Positions 51,545-60,679 of a stretch of 64,000 nucleotides of DNA are shown piece after piece. Under the pieces are notes generated by a model. The model saw only the letters and a program-made list of their open reading frames with translations, was not told the origin of the DNA and made no database searches. The stretch is from contig DAOOGR010000001.1 in NCBI GenBank assembly GCA_035415815.1, forward strand, positions 124,001 to 188,000, read 5' to 3'. The translations under genes were made by a program, and so were the position numbers. Source of the DNA: Rectinema sp003452735. GTDB lineage: Bacteria; Spirochaetota; Spirochaetia; Treponematales; Rectinemataceae. Positions within the stretch are counted from its first letter, which is position 1, and each line of letters starts with the position of its first letter.

Positions 51545-53404
51545 ATGGCCATGCTGCCCAAAAAAATCACTTTGCGCATACGCATTTTGAAAGCCCTAAT
51601 AATAATGCTCCTTGTTATCTATTCGATAAATCTATTCTCTATGCAGGTCTTGAGAAAAGAATTATTTGTAAGCGAAGCTCAGCGCATTTCTATCCAATCA
51701 ACTAGAATTCCTGCTCCCAGAGGTGAAGTATATGATAGATCGGGTCGAAATCTTCTAGCAGGCAATATAGAAGCTTATTCCGTTTATATTACGCCTTCTG
51801 AACTTCCTGGTTCCAAAAAATCTGAAGTTATTAATAAGCTCAGTCTACTTTTAAACATTCCTATTGAGGATATAGAGAACAAACTTCCTGATTCAAGTCT
51901 ATATTCATATGGTAGAATAGTAATAGCTAAAAATGCGAGTCTGGAAGCTGTTACGCAGATTGCAGCTAGAATCGATGAATTCCCAGGCATTTCATGGAGT
52001 TCCAAGCCTCTTAGAAATTATGCTGATCTACAATCGCTTTCTAATATTATTGGTTATGTAGGCACAATCACTCGAGATGAATACAAGCTGCTATATAATA
52101 AGGGCTATATATTAGAAGATCTTACTGGAAAAGCAGGCATAGAATTGGCATATGAAGATCTTCTTAAAGGTAAGGATGGCTGGATATCTAAAGCTGTCGA
52201 TGTCTATGGAAAAGATATTTCGAACAATGCTGCAGAAATACAAGAACCGATCCCTGGGAAGAGATTGATACTGAGCATAGACAGCAAAATTCAAAAAATC
52301 GCAGAAGAAGCTCTTGGCCCTCGTCAGGGGTCCGTAATTGTACTTAAGCCTGCGACAGGTGAAATTTTGGCAATGGTTACTTATCCTTATTATGATTCCA
52401 GAATATTCATGTCGGATAATGTTGGTAAGGCATACTTAGAGCTTCTGAATGATCCCAATAAGCCCATGCTCAATCGAGCCTATCAGTCCTCGTATCCAGT
52501 AGCATCTACTTTCAAGACAGTCCTTACAGCTGCTATTCTAGAAGAAAACGCGATTTCTCCAGATAAAAAAATCTATTGCAGCGGTGAGTTAATATATGGT
52601 GGCCGTTCTTGGAGCTGTCATATTAAAAAGCCTGGGCATGGAGCCCTAGATCTTAAGAATGCTCTTGCGCAATCATGTGATATTTATTTTTGGACAGCTG
52701 GTCGGGACTATCTTGGGATTGAAAATATTGTCAGTTATGCACAAGACTTCGGTTATGGAAAGCCTACTGGCATCGATTTGCCAGCGGAAAACGTTGGTCT
52801 TTTGCCAACACCGACATGGAAAGAAGAAAAATATAACGAAATCTGGACACCTGGCGATACCATGAATCTCTCTATAGGACAAGGATATCTGTTAGCATCT
52901 CCTCTTCAGCTTGCCAATATGATGGCAATGATCGTCAATGATGGAATCATCTATAAGCCTCATATCTTGAAAGAAGTAAGAGATCCAACTACAAGCGCTC
53001 TTATAAATGAAATACAGCCCGAAATTCTACACCAATCTTCAATTTCATCAAGGACATTCGAGACTCTGAAATCATATCTCCGCGGTGTTATTGTTTATGG
53101 TACAGCAAAAGTACCAATAAACACCAAAGTCGTTCAAGTCGCCGGAAAGACAGGAACAGCGGAAGTGGGTCTTAAGGATAGATGGCATTCATGGTTTGTA
53201 TCTTTTGGACCCTACGATGCACCTGCTAAAGACCAAATAGTTGTAGCCACAATGATAGAAGCCTCGAATCCTTGGGAATGGTGGGCTCCTTATGCTGCTA
53301 ATGTGATATATCAAGCAATATATGCTAATCAAAATGCCCATGACGCAGCAAAAGCTGTTGGGGTACGTTTGGAGGGTTCTTCCTTGATAGGGAAAAGGGA
53401 ATGA
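51545..53404 (+). CDS. mrdA: Penicillin-binding protein 2
   Basis: 619 residues. An N-terminal membrane anchor (about 14-34), a PBP dimerisation domain (IPAPRGEVYDRSGRNLLAGN...), and a transpeptidase domain with the active-site ASTFK (near residue 322), SxD-type second motif QSCD and KTGTAE (near 536). Elongation-specific D,D-transpeptidase and partner of RodA. It overlaps rodA by 4 nt. Confidence 0.97.
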   Translation: MAMLPKKITLRIRILKALIIMLLVIYSINLFSMQVLRKELFVSEAQRISIQSTRIPAPRGEVYDRSGRNLLAGNIEAYSVYITPSELPGSKKSEVINKLSLLLNIPIEDIENKLPDSSLYSYGRIVIAKNASLEAVTQIAARIDEFPGISWSSKPLRNYADLQSLSNIIGYVGTITRDEYKLLYNKGYILEDLTGKAGIELAYEDLLKGKDGWISKAVDVYGKDISNNAAEIQEPIPGKRLILSIDSKIQKIAEEALGPRQGSVIVLKPATGEILAMVTYPYYDSRIFMSDNVGKAYLELLNDPNKPMLNRAYQSSYPVASTFKTVLTAAILEENAISPDKKIYCSGELIYGGRSWSCHIKKPGHGALDLKNALAQSCDIYFWTAGRDYLGIENIVSYAQDFGYGKPTGIDLPAENVGLLPTPTWKEEKYNEIWTPGDTMNLSIGQGYLLASPLQLANMMAMIVNDGIIYKPHILKEVRDPTTSALINEIQPEILHQSSISSRTFETLKSYLRGVIVYGTAKVPINTKVVQVAGKTGTAEVGLKDRWHSWFVSFGPYDAPAKDQIVVATMIEASNPWEWWAPYAANVIYQAIYANQNAHDAAKAVGVRLEGSSLIGKRE

Positions 53405-54720
53405 AATCTCAAAGTTTCAAAAGATTGTTTGGTAACATAGATTATTATCTGCTTTTCTCATGCTTTTTACTCTGTGCATTGGGAATTGTTGCAATCTATT
53501 CATCAGGAATCGATGCAGAAGGAGTCACTGTCTCTAATGAATACTTAAAACAAATAATATGGTTTGGTATTGGAGTCTTTTTGCTGATTGCTGCAGCAGT
53601 TTTCGATTTTTCAAGATATAAAGATATGGTATGGATATTATTTGCCTTTGCAATATTGCTACTAATTATAACACTGCTTGCAGGAAAAGTAGTTAATGGA
53701 GCCAGATCATGGCTTGGAATTGGTGGTATCGGTATTCAGCCAGCTGAATTTACGAAGATCGCAACAGTTTTAATGCTTGCACGTTACCTAGAATCTGCGG
53801 AATTTGATTCAAGCTTTAAGAAGTTATTGATGACTGGCCTTATCATGAGTATTCCATTGGCCTTAATTCTGGCGCAACCTGACTTTGGTTCCGCTCTTGT
53901 ATTCATTCCAGCGGCTCTTGTAATGCTTACCTTGGCCGATGTGGATTTTCAATATATTCTATTTGGAGTTTTATCAATAGTCGGGGTTTTCCTATTTCTA
54001 AGCCTTCCTTTATATGCATCAAATCACCCAAACCCAGAAAATATCTTATTCACTGCTATAACAAATAAGAATGTTTTGATAGCTATACTTATCTTTATAC
54101 TTGTAATATCGATTATCTCTGGAATCGGATGGCTTAAATTCAAGAAGCGATATTATTACTGGCTCTCATATAGTATGGCAATTTTGGCCATTTCAACGAT
54201 AGGAGCAATTATCGCTCATAGTATATTAAAGCCTTATCAGATAATGAGATTGCTTGTATTCATAGATCCAAGTATCGATCCCAAAGGCTCAGGTTGGAAC
54301 ATTCTCCAGAGCATTACTGCTATTGGATCTGGCGGTTTTTGGGGGAAAGGATTCTTGCAAGGCACTCATAGTCATGCCAGGTATATTCCACAACAGAGCA
54401 CAGATTTCATTTTTTCTATAATAGCAGAAGAATTCGGTTTTGTAGGTTGTATCGTACTTTTTATTCTATATGGAATTCTCTTATTTCGATGTATTGTTCT
54501 CATCGAAACATCCAAGGATCGATTTAGCCAATATGTTATCGGTGGGCTGTTGGGCATATTTGCATTTCACTTTATGATCAATATCGGAATGGCAATGGGA
54601 ATAATGCCAGTAACTGGAATACCCCTATATTTTGTCTCTTATGGTGGTTCATCTCTCTGGACAGGCTTAATATCCATTGGCATTCTAACTGGAATTTCTG
54701 CGCGCAGGTATTCAGCATGA
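53401..54720 (+). CDS. rodA: Peptidoglycan glycosyltransferase RodA
   Basis: 439 residues with about ten membrane segments of the SEDS family. Conserved pieces: WLGIGGIGIQPAEFTKIATVL, AQPDFGSALVF, GKGFLQGTHSHARYIPQQSTDFIFSIIAEEFGFVG and GIPLYFVSYGGSSLW. It polymerises lipid II with PBP2. It overlaps PBP2 by 4 nt and the radical SAM gene by 4 nt, so six genes from mreB on form one transcript. Confidence 0.97.
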   Translation: MKSQSFKRLFGNIDYYLLFSCFLLCALGIVAIYSSGIDAEGVTVSNEYLKQIIWFGIGVFLLIAAAVFDFSRYKDMVWILFAFAILLLIITLLAGKVVNGARSWLGIGGIGIQPAEFTKIATVLMLARYLESAEFDSSFKKLLMTGLIMSIPLALILAQPDFGSALVFIPAALVMLTLADVDFQYILFGVLSIVGVFLFLSLPLYASNHPNPENILFTAITNKNVLIAILIFILVISIISGIGWLKFKKRYYYWLSYSMAILAISTIGAIIAHSILKPYQIMRLLVFIDPSIDPKGSGWNILQSITAIGSGGFWGKGFLQGTHSHARYIPQQSTDFIFSIIAEEFGFVGCIVLFILYGILLFRCIVLIETSKDRFSQYVIGGLLGIFAFHFMINIGMAMGIMPVTGIPLYFVSYGGSSLWTGLISIGILTGISARRYSA

Positions 54721-57425
54721 ATACGAACTTTATAGATCCTCTAAGAGATATTGGAGAAGCACTTTTTGAGGTACAAAAGCCTGCTCGCTACACTGGAGGA
54801 GAGTGTAGCGCTTTTTCATCAATAGACCCTCTAGATTCCCGACTGAGAATTGCACTTTCTTTTCCTGATTTATATGAGATTGGAATGTCGAACAATGCTA
54901 TTAGAATTATATATTCGATGCTCAATGAACAGAGGAGCGCTCTCGTTTGTGAACGGGTCTTCTCGCCTGCTCCGGATTTTGAACATTTACTTATGGAAAA
55001 ACAACTTCCTCTTTACACGCTTGAAAGTGGAATTCCTCTTAACAAGGTAGATGTCCTGGCATTCAGTATTGGGTATGAGCTTCTTGCTACTAATATCCTT
55101 GCAATAATGGACAGAGGCTGGATTCCTCTCGAAACTAAAAAGAGAGGAGAAAAAGATCCAATCATAATTGCTGGAGGACCAGCTATTACAAATCCCTTGC
55201 CTTTTGCTGAATTTTTGGATGCGGTTTGGATTGGTGAAGCTGAAGAAGGATTCACAGAGCTTATGCTTAGACTAGCAAAGCTAAAAAGCAATGGAGCAAC
55301 TCGAATTGAAAAGTTAAAAGCCTTGGCTTTACATTCTTCGATATGGATATCTCCCTTTTTACAAGAGTTAGGGATACCAACAAAAAAAAAGGTAAAACGA
55401 GCTATCTATCAGGACTTCTATAGAACAACCTATACATCCAACTTTCCATATCCAGTAATCAATCCTGTTCATTCTCATGGTTCTGTCGAGATAATGAGGG
55501 GCTGCCCTAATGGTTGTCGTTTTTGCCATGCCGGTTATTTTTACCGTCCTCAGCGATCGAAATTTCCTTCAATCATCAAGAAGGAAGTAGAGGATTTGAT
55601 TATAAAGAAAGGATATACCGAAATCACACTTTCTTCTCTGTCTTCAGGTGATTATCCCGATATTATTGGACTATTCAATGACCTTACCGCATTATGGTCG
55701 AAATATAATGTATCGTTTCAGCTTCCAAGTTTAAAGGTAGATAGTTTCACTTTACCACTTATAGAAAAAATATCTGAAGTAAGAAAATCGGGTTTGACCT
55801 TCGCGATAGAAACACCTCTTGATTCATGGCAATGCGGTATTAATAAGCGTGTTCCATTGGAAAAAATTAAAGCAATACTTCATGAAGCAAAACTTAAAGG
55901 GTTTAAATCGGCCAAATTCTATTTCATGATAGGCCTTCCAGTAGCCGAAAGGGGTAATGGAGAAGAAGAAGCGATTATTAACTACCTAAATAATATCGCA
56001 AGCATTGAACATATTGCGATTCATGTGAACATAGGTACTTTCATTCCCAAACCTCACACACCTTTCGAAAGAGAAGAACAATTATCCGAATATGAATCTC
56101 TAAAAATAATAAAGAATATACGAAAAAATTTAAGATCTACTAAAAACATTGAAATAAGTTATCATTCGCCGTTTTTATCAGTTCTTGAAGGCTTGATTTC
56201 CAGAGGTGACGAATCTATTGGCGAAATTATTCTATATGCCTATAAAAAAGGCGCTAGATTGGATGCATGGGAAGAGTATATCGATCCCGATATTTGGAAT
56301 AATGCGCTGAAAAATTACAATTCAAAAAGAGGGGAGGGGGCTTGGCAAAGATTCTTAGCAAGAAGGGATGAAAATGAAAATCTTCCATGGAATGAGATTT
56401 CATTTAAAATATCTTCAAAGTGGCTTAAAAATGAAAGCAAGAAAGCTAAAAGCAATCAATTAACTTTAATTTGTAATGATAATTGTACTAATAGATGCGG
56501 TGTCTGCGACAATAAGAACTCAATAGTATCTTATAATATACTATATAAAGATATAAAAGACAGCAGCCTCCCAATTTTTAGCGTTGAAGGAAAAAATATA
56601 AGATCTATTAACAATAATGATAATGTCTCATCATTAGATATCGATAAAAGCGATGGCATTAGTTTCATAAATTGTGCTGACATTTTAAATAATTATATAG
56701 ATTTCAAATCGACTACTGCAATAAAAATCATATGTGTTTGGGAGAAAAAAGATATAGCAGTATTATATCCAATGCATGATGTAGCAAAGGCTTTTTATAG
56801 AGCATTTCAAATATCTGGTCTCTCAATAGCATATACTCGCGGATACAATCCTATGCCTAGAATCGAGCTTTCTCCACCTTTGCCTCTAGGAGTTGAGGGA
56901 GAAAATGAAATACTAATTGCTTGGATTAATATATCGCAAGATAATATTTCGCAGATCAATAGATTATTTTCTTTGCATCAAGAAAATATTCTTTATTTGA
57001 TCAATTTGAATCTTCCCAAAGGGCTTTATCTTAAAAATATTAAGGTAGGCGTTTTCCCCCAAGAAAAAAGAAAGACAATAGGATCTTTACTTAAGGCTAC
57101 GGCATGGAAATATGAATTTATAGGCAAGCCTTCTTATTCAAAGGCTGTAGATATATTGAAAGAATATTCAGACTTTTTTATACCGATAAATGTTACAGAA
57201 GCTGTAGATAATTCATCTGAAAATGAGATAGAGTTATTAGAAAAATTTTCTGGAAGTTCTGGTAAAACTATTAGCTTTTTTAAGATACTTAAAGAAAATT
57301 CTTATTCTTTTTGTTTCCAGAATAAAAATATTGAATCATCTCGTAAATATTTTAGCGCTAAAAGAATAGGTTGTTATGGCTACAACGAAAGCAATGGCTA
57401 TGATTTACTTCAAAATATCCTTTAA
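54717..57425 (+). CDS. Radical SAM protein of the TIGR03960 type fused to a DUF2344 domain
   Basis: 902 residues. A B12-binding-like N-terminal part (about 40-200) leads to a radical SAM core with the CxxxCxxC cluster MRGCPNGCRFCHAGY near residues 260-273, then a Cys-rich linker (C-x3-C-x3-C-x2-C near 586) and a DUF2344 domain (about 680-900; MHDVAKAFYRAFQISGLSIAYTRGYNPMPRIELSPPLPLG). Such proteins are often encoded near RNase E/G or ribosomal genes, and the substrate is unknown. It is coupled to rodA. The last third is noticeably A+T-richer than its neighbours. Confidence 0.85.
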   Translation: MNTNFIDPLRDIGEALFEVQKPARYTGGECSAFSSIDPLDSRLRIALSFPDLYEIGMSNNAIRIIYSMLNEQRSALVCERVFSPAPDFEHLLMEKQLPLYTLESGIPLNKVDVLAFSIGYELLATNILAIMDRGWIPLETKKRGEKDPIIIAGGPAITNPLPFAEFLDAVWIGEAEEGFTELMLRLAKLKSNGATRIEKLKALALHSSIWISPFLQELGIPTKKKVKRAIYQDFYRTTYTSNFPYPVINPVHSHGSVEIMRGCPNGCRFCHAGYFYRPQRSKFPSIIKKEVEDLIIKKGYTEITLSSLSSGDYPDIIGLFNDLTALWSKYNVSFQLPSLKVDSFTLPLIEKISEVRKSGLTFAIETPLDSWQCGINKRVPLEKIKAILHEAKLKGFKSAKFYFMIGLPVAERGNGEEEAIINYLNNIASIEHIAIHVNIGTFIPKPHTPFEREEQLSEYESLKIIKNIRKNLRSTKNIEISYHSPFLSVLEGLISRGDESIGEIILYAYKKGARLDAWEEYIDPDIWNNALKNYNSKRGEGAWQRFLARRDENENLPWNEISFKISSKWLKNESKKAKSNQLTLICNDNCTNRCGVCDNKNSIVSYNILYKDIKDSSLPIFSVEGKNIRSINNNDNVSSLDIDKSDGISFINCADILNNYIDFKSTTAIKIICVWEKKDIAVLYPMHDVAKAFYRAFQISGLSIAYTRGYNPMPRIELSPPLPLGVEGENEILIAWINISQDNISQINRLFSLHQENILYLINLNLPKGLYLKNIKVGVFPQEKRKTIGSLLKATAWKYEFIGKPSYSKAVDILKEYSDFFIPINVTEAVDNSSENEIELLEKFSGSSGKTISFFKILKENSYSFCFQNKNIESSRKYFSAKRIGCYGYNESNGYDLLQNIL

Positions 57426-57564
57426 CCAAATAATGCATATAAACTTTTGTTCGGATCGAAGTTGATCTTAGCATTAATAGATTTTCGAGTTTATTGGTAG
57501 ACAGAATATACATTATGCGAACAAACTGATATCAATCGCAATAAATATTTTGGTACTTTGAATT

Positions 57565-58323
57565 CTAAGTACCACCAGGAATGTACTCTACTGACGGCTC
57601 AAGGATGACTGGATCGCTATAGACATTTTTCATCGTGGAAGGATCAAATCCATAGGCAAAAGCAAAGAATACTATATAAACTGAGCCACCTGGCGTGACA
57701 GAATTTGTTCCTGCGTAGTCTCGATCGCCAACTTTATATTCTGAAGACCGATAAAAATCAGCTTTTACAATATCAGCACTACTCGCAGTATCACTTCTGT
57801 TTCGCACAATAGAATCAATCACAGTATTTGAGCCTTCATCCGTAAGCGTCCATGTTCCTTGCGTATTCATATTAAGGTTATATTTATTGCTAGATACCTT
57901 AATTAATGACTCCTTTTTAATTAATGGACTAATATCAAGAGAATATTGACCAGATGCAGATATTCTATGCTTCAAAGGGTAATATTGATAATAATTAGCC
58001 GTCTGAATTACATTGGAGCTTGTCATGTTTCTGATGTTATAATAGCTCTGTTCTGCTTCATTTTTATCATCAAAAACTCGATAATATATTTCGTAACCGA
58101 GAAATATTGAAGAGATAGTTGGCTCGTCGATATTTTCCTTGTTATGATAAATGACTAACACTCCGTTGGCTGAAGAGAAATCATCTGGAGGAAATAAATA
58201 CTCAGCCGTTGGAAGCCCACAAGATATCATTATAATAAAAAAACATACAATGGATATCTCAAATAAAGTGGCTATGAGGTGAGACATAAGTCTAAAGCTT
58301 CTCTTTCCCCTCTCCCCTCTCAT
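57565..58323 (-). CDS. Putative lipoprotein of unknown function
   Basis: 252 residues. The start at 58323 has AAGGTGG 9 nt upstream on the minus strand; an alternative ATG at 58287 gives a shorter signal. A hydrophobic stretch ends in IMISC, a plausible lipobox. The mature part is Ser/Tyr/Asn-rich, beta-like, with no motif recognised. The 3' end falls in the loop of a perfect 8-bp inverted repeat (57551-57574). It follows the TPR gene by 50 nt on the same strand. Function unknown. Confidence 0.65.
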   Translation of the reverse strand: MRGERGKRSFRLMSHLIATLFEISIVCFFIIMISCGLPTAEYLFPPDDFSSANGVLVIYHNKENIDEPTISSIFLGYEIYYRVFDDKNEAEQSYYNIRNMTSSNVIQTANYYQYYPLKHRISASGQYSLDISPLIKKESLIKVSSNKYNLNMNTQGTWTLTDEGSNTVIDSIVRNRSDTASSADIVKADFYRSSEYKVGDRDYAGTNSVTPGGSVYIVFFAFAYGFDPSTMKNVYSDPVILEPSVEYIPGGT

Positions 58324-58373
58324 CCTTTTTAGCCACCTTATCTATTAAGATAACGTCCTTATCTAGGATTTTC

Positions 58374-59129
58374 TTAGTCAGCAAGACCCTGTGCTTTCAA
58401 GTATATCACGCGATTCTTACCTAACATCGCCCATTCGGAATCACCAAATGATGATATAAGTTGATCATAGACTTCGACAGCGCCCTTATAATCGCCTTTA
58501 GTTTCCTTTATGCGTCCGACATTAAAGAATGCGTGTGGTGCTGCAGGATTATCTTTTTTATAATCCTTGGTAATCAGAATGTAATGTTCGAGAGCAGCGT
58601 CGATGTTACCTGCTTCCTCTGCGGCAACAGCAGCGAGTTCTAAGGCAATTGGCGCCACATAGGATTTCTTATTTCTCTTATAAGCTTCTAAAGCGACTTT
58701 CTCGGCTTCAGCATATTCTTTTTTTTGACTCAAAATAGCTGCTTTTCTAATTAAAGCCCGCTGAGCGGCAATTGTTTTTGGCCATTTATTTGCTATAGAG
58801 TCCAACTCTGCCATCAGAGAAGTCTCTATTTCTGCTCTTTTTTGTTCATCAGTCTCCTGCGACCACTGCATCGTTTTTTGATCAGCCAACTCCATTGCTC
58901 TGCTCGACGCAGAAGCGATATTTCCAGACACCGCAGTATAAATTCCGATAGCTACAATAATTAATACGATCGCAATTCCGAGACCAATTATAATCTTTCT
59001 ATTCTTGCTTATAAAGTCAAGAAATTTTTCTGAAGAGCTTTTTTTCTCTTCTTTTTTGATTATATCTCTTTCTTTCTTTTGTTCCTTATCTTTTTCTGGT
59101 TGTACTTGCTGAATTTCTTCTTGATTCAC
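58374..59129 (-). CDS. Membrane-anchored TPR protein (YfgM-like)
   Basis: 251 residues from a GTG at 59129 with AAGGAG 6 nt upstream. A charged cytoplasmic N-terminus, one membrane segment (about 47-69) and TPR repeats (about 110-245; HAFFNVGRIKETKGDYKGAVEVYDQLISSFGDSEWAMLGKNRVIYLKAQG). The layout resembles YfgM-type periplasmic chaperone partners. It lies 3 nt after the sigma54 activator gene. Function by analogy only. Confidence 0.7.
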   Translation of the reverse strand: MNQEEIQQVQPEKDKEQKKERDIIKKEEKKSSSEKFLDFISKNRKIIIGLGIAIVLIIVAIGIYTAVSGNIASASSRAMELADQKTMQWSQETDEQKRAEIETSLMAELDSIANKWPKTIAAQRALIRKAAILSQKKEYAEAEKVALEAYKRNKKSYVAPIALELAAVAAEEAGNIDAALEHYILITKDYKKDNPAAPHAFFNVGRIKETKGDYKGAVEVYDQLISSFGDSEWAMLGKNRVIYLKAQGLAD

Positions 59130-59132
59130 ACA

Positions 59133-60656
59133 TTACTCCTTATTTTGCAGAATATTGAGCTCTTTGATCAATCTTGACAAATAAGTCCTCTGGATCTTCA
59201 AATTGCGAGCCGTCTCTGTTTGATTCCAGCGATTTTGTTCCAGAGCCGATTGTATATAATTCTTCTTAAAGATTGTAATTGCCTCTCTGAGATCTTTCCC
59301 GCTAAACTGCTCATCCGCAATGTTTGGCTTTGAGCCTATCATCAGATCATCGGCTGTTATTATTTGTCCTTTTGCGATAAGTACAGCCCGCTCCACCGCA
59401 TTTTCCAGCTCTCTTATATTTCCTGGCCAACTGTAGCTAAGCATGCATTGCATTGCCGATTCGGAAAAATGCATGACTCCTCTGTTTGTTTCCCTTGTAT
59501 ACTTTTTAAGGAAATACTCGGCTAAGGTTGGTACATCATCGAGACGTTCTCTCAAGGGCGGTAATTGTATAGGCAATACATTCAAGCGATAATAAAGATC
59601 GCTTCGAAATTCCTGATTCTGTACTAATTTTTCTATGTCTCTATTCGTGGCGGCTATTATGCGAACATCTACTTTAATGGTCTCATTTGAGCCTATTCTC
59701 TCAAATGTCTTTTGTTGAATTACTCGCAAAAGCTTTGATTGAAGCCTCAAAGGCAGTTCGGCAATCTCATCGAGAAAAATAGTTCCTCCATTGGCGGCTT
59801 CGAATCTCCCTGCCCTATTCTCTATAGCATCAGTAAATGCTCCTTTTACATGACCAAAAAGCTCACTCTCTAAAAGGCTTTCTGGCAATGCTGCACAATT
59901 GACACGTATAAAAGGCTTCTCGCTTCGTTTTGAAAGGAGATGCAACTGCTCGGCTATAAGTTCTTTTCCAACTCCGCTCTCTCCAAGAATCAAAACTGAA
60001 GCATCGCTCGGAGCAACTCGCTTGACTAGCTCAAGCCGATCATGCATGACCTTAGAAGAAAAAATAAGGGGATGCCATCCCTCACCTTCCTGAACCTTAT
60101 GCTGAAGGTAGGTAAGTTCTTGTTCTGTCTTCTCATACTGTCTTGCATTATCAAAGGCAATGCCAGCTTGTACTGCAAAAAGCTCTACCCACTCGAGGTC
60201 TTCACTGATAAAAAGGCCATGAGAAGCCTTGTTGATCAGCTCTATCACACCTTCTGTCCTATCTTTTACCTTGAGGGGAACCGCTAGAATAGAATTGGTA
60301 CTATAAGAGATTTCTCTTGAAACCGTTGGTGAAAAGCGAGGATCATTGGCTGCATCATTCACGATGATAGAACGTCGGTTCTTAAATACCCAGCCTACTA
60401 TCCCCTCTGTGGCATGAACAGATTTTCCCTGGAGCTCAGCACCTCTTGGGCCAAGTGCAATTTCGAATCTCAGGCTCTCTGTGGACGCATCGAAAAGAGC
60501 GAGGCTCGCCGCCTCAGCGCCCACAAGTCTCGCTGCTGATTCAACGATAGTCTGTAGCAGAGAACGAAAATCTGTGTAACTAGAATTAAGTTGCGCGTTG
60601 ATATCGATCAACGTACGGAATCTATCCGAATCTATTACCGAAACCATTTCTGCCAT
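59133..60656 (-). CDS. GAF-domain sigma54-dependent transcriptional activator
   Basis: 507 residues. A GAF sensor domain (about 15-170) precedes an AAA+ domain with Walker A GESGVGKE near residue 227, the sigma54-contact loop reading GAFTDA rather than GAFTGA, Walker B IFLDEIAELP and sensor II region, then a Fis-type helix-turn-helix (NRWNQTETARNLKIQRTYLSRLIKEL). It is NifA/NorR-like in layout. The GAF ligand is unknown. RpoN is not in the window, so targets cannot be named. It lies 23 nt after rpsA. Confidence 0.9.
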   Translation of the reverse strand: MAEMVSVIDSDRFRTLIDINAQLNSSYTDFRSLLQTIVESAARLVGAEAASLALFDASTESLRFEIALGPRGAELQGKSVHATEGIVGWVFKNRRSIIVNDAANDPRFSPTVSREISYSTNSILAVPLKVKDRTEGVIELINKASHGLFISEDLEWVELFAVQAGIAFDNARQYEKTEQELTYLQHKVQEGEGWHPLIFSSKVMHDRLELVKRVAPSDASVLILGESGVGKELIAEQLHLLSKRSEKPFIRVNCAALPESLLESELFGHVKGAFTDAIENRAGRFEAANGGTIFLDEIAELPLRLQSKLLRVIQQKTFERIGSNETIKVDVRIIAATNRDIEKLVQNQEFRSDLYYRLNVLPIQLPPLRERLDDVPTLAEYFLKKYTRETNRGVMHFSESAMQCMLSYSWPGNIRELENAVERAVLIAKGQIITADDLMIGSKPNIADEQFSGKDLREAITIFKKNYIQSALEQNRWNQTETARNLKIQRTYLSRLIKELNILQNKE

Positions 60657-60679
60657 TGTATAAGACTGAACAAAAGTGC

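Noticed and set aside
52660..52690. SxD instead of SxN in PBP2 as a defect
   Set aside because: SxD is normal in PBP2-type transpeptidases.
57551..57574. Perfect 8-bp inverted repeat as a terminator
   Set aside because: No T-run follows on either strand; kept only as a hairpin at the lipoprotein gene's 3' end.
59815..59900. GAFTDA in place of GAFTGA as a sign that the activator cannot use sigma54
   Set aside because: As far as I recall, the D variant also occurs in other activators of this family, and the rest of the AAA+ domain is intact.
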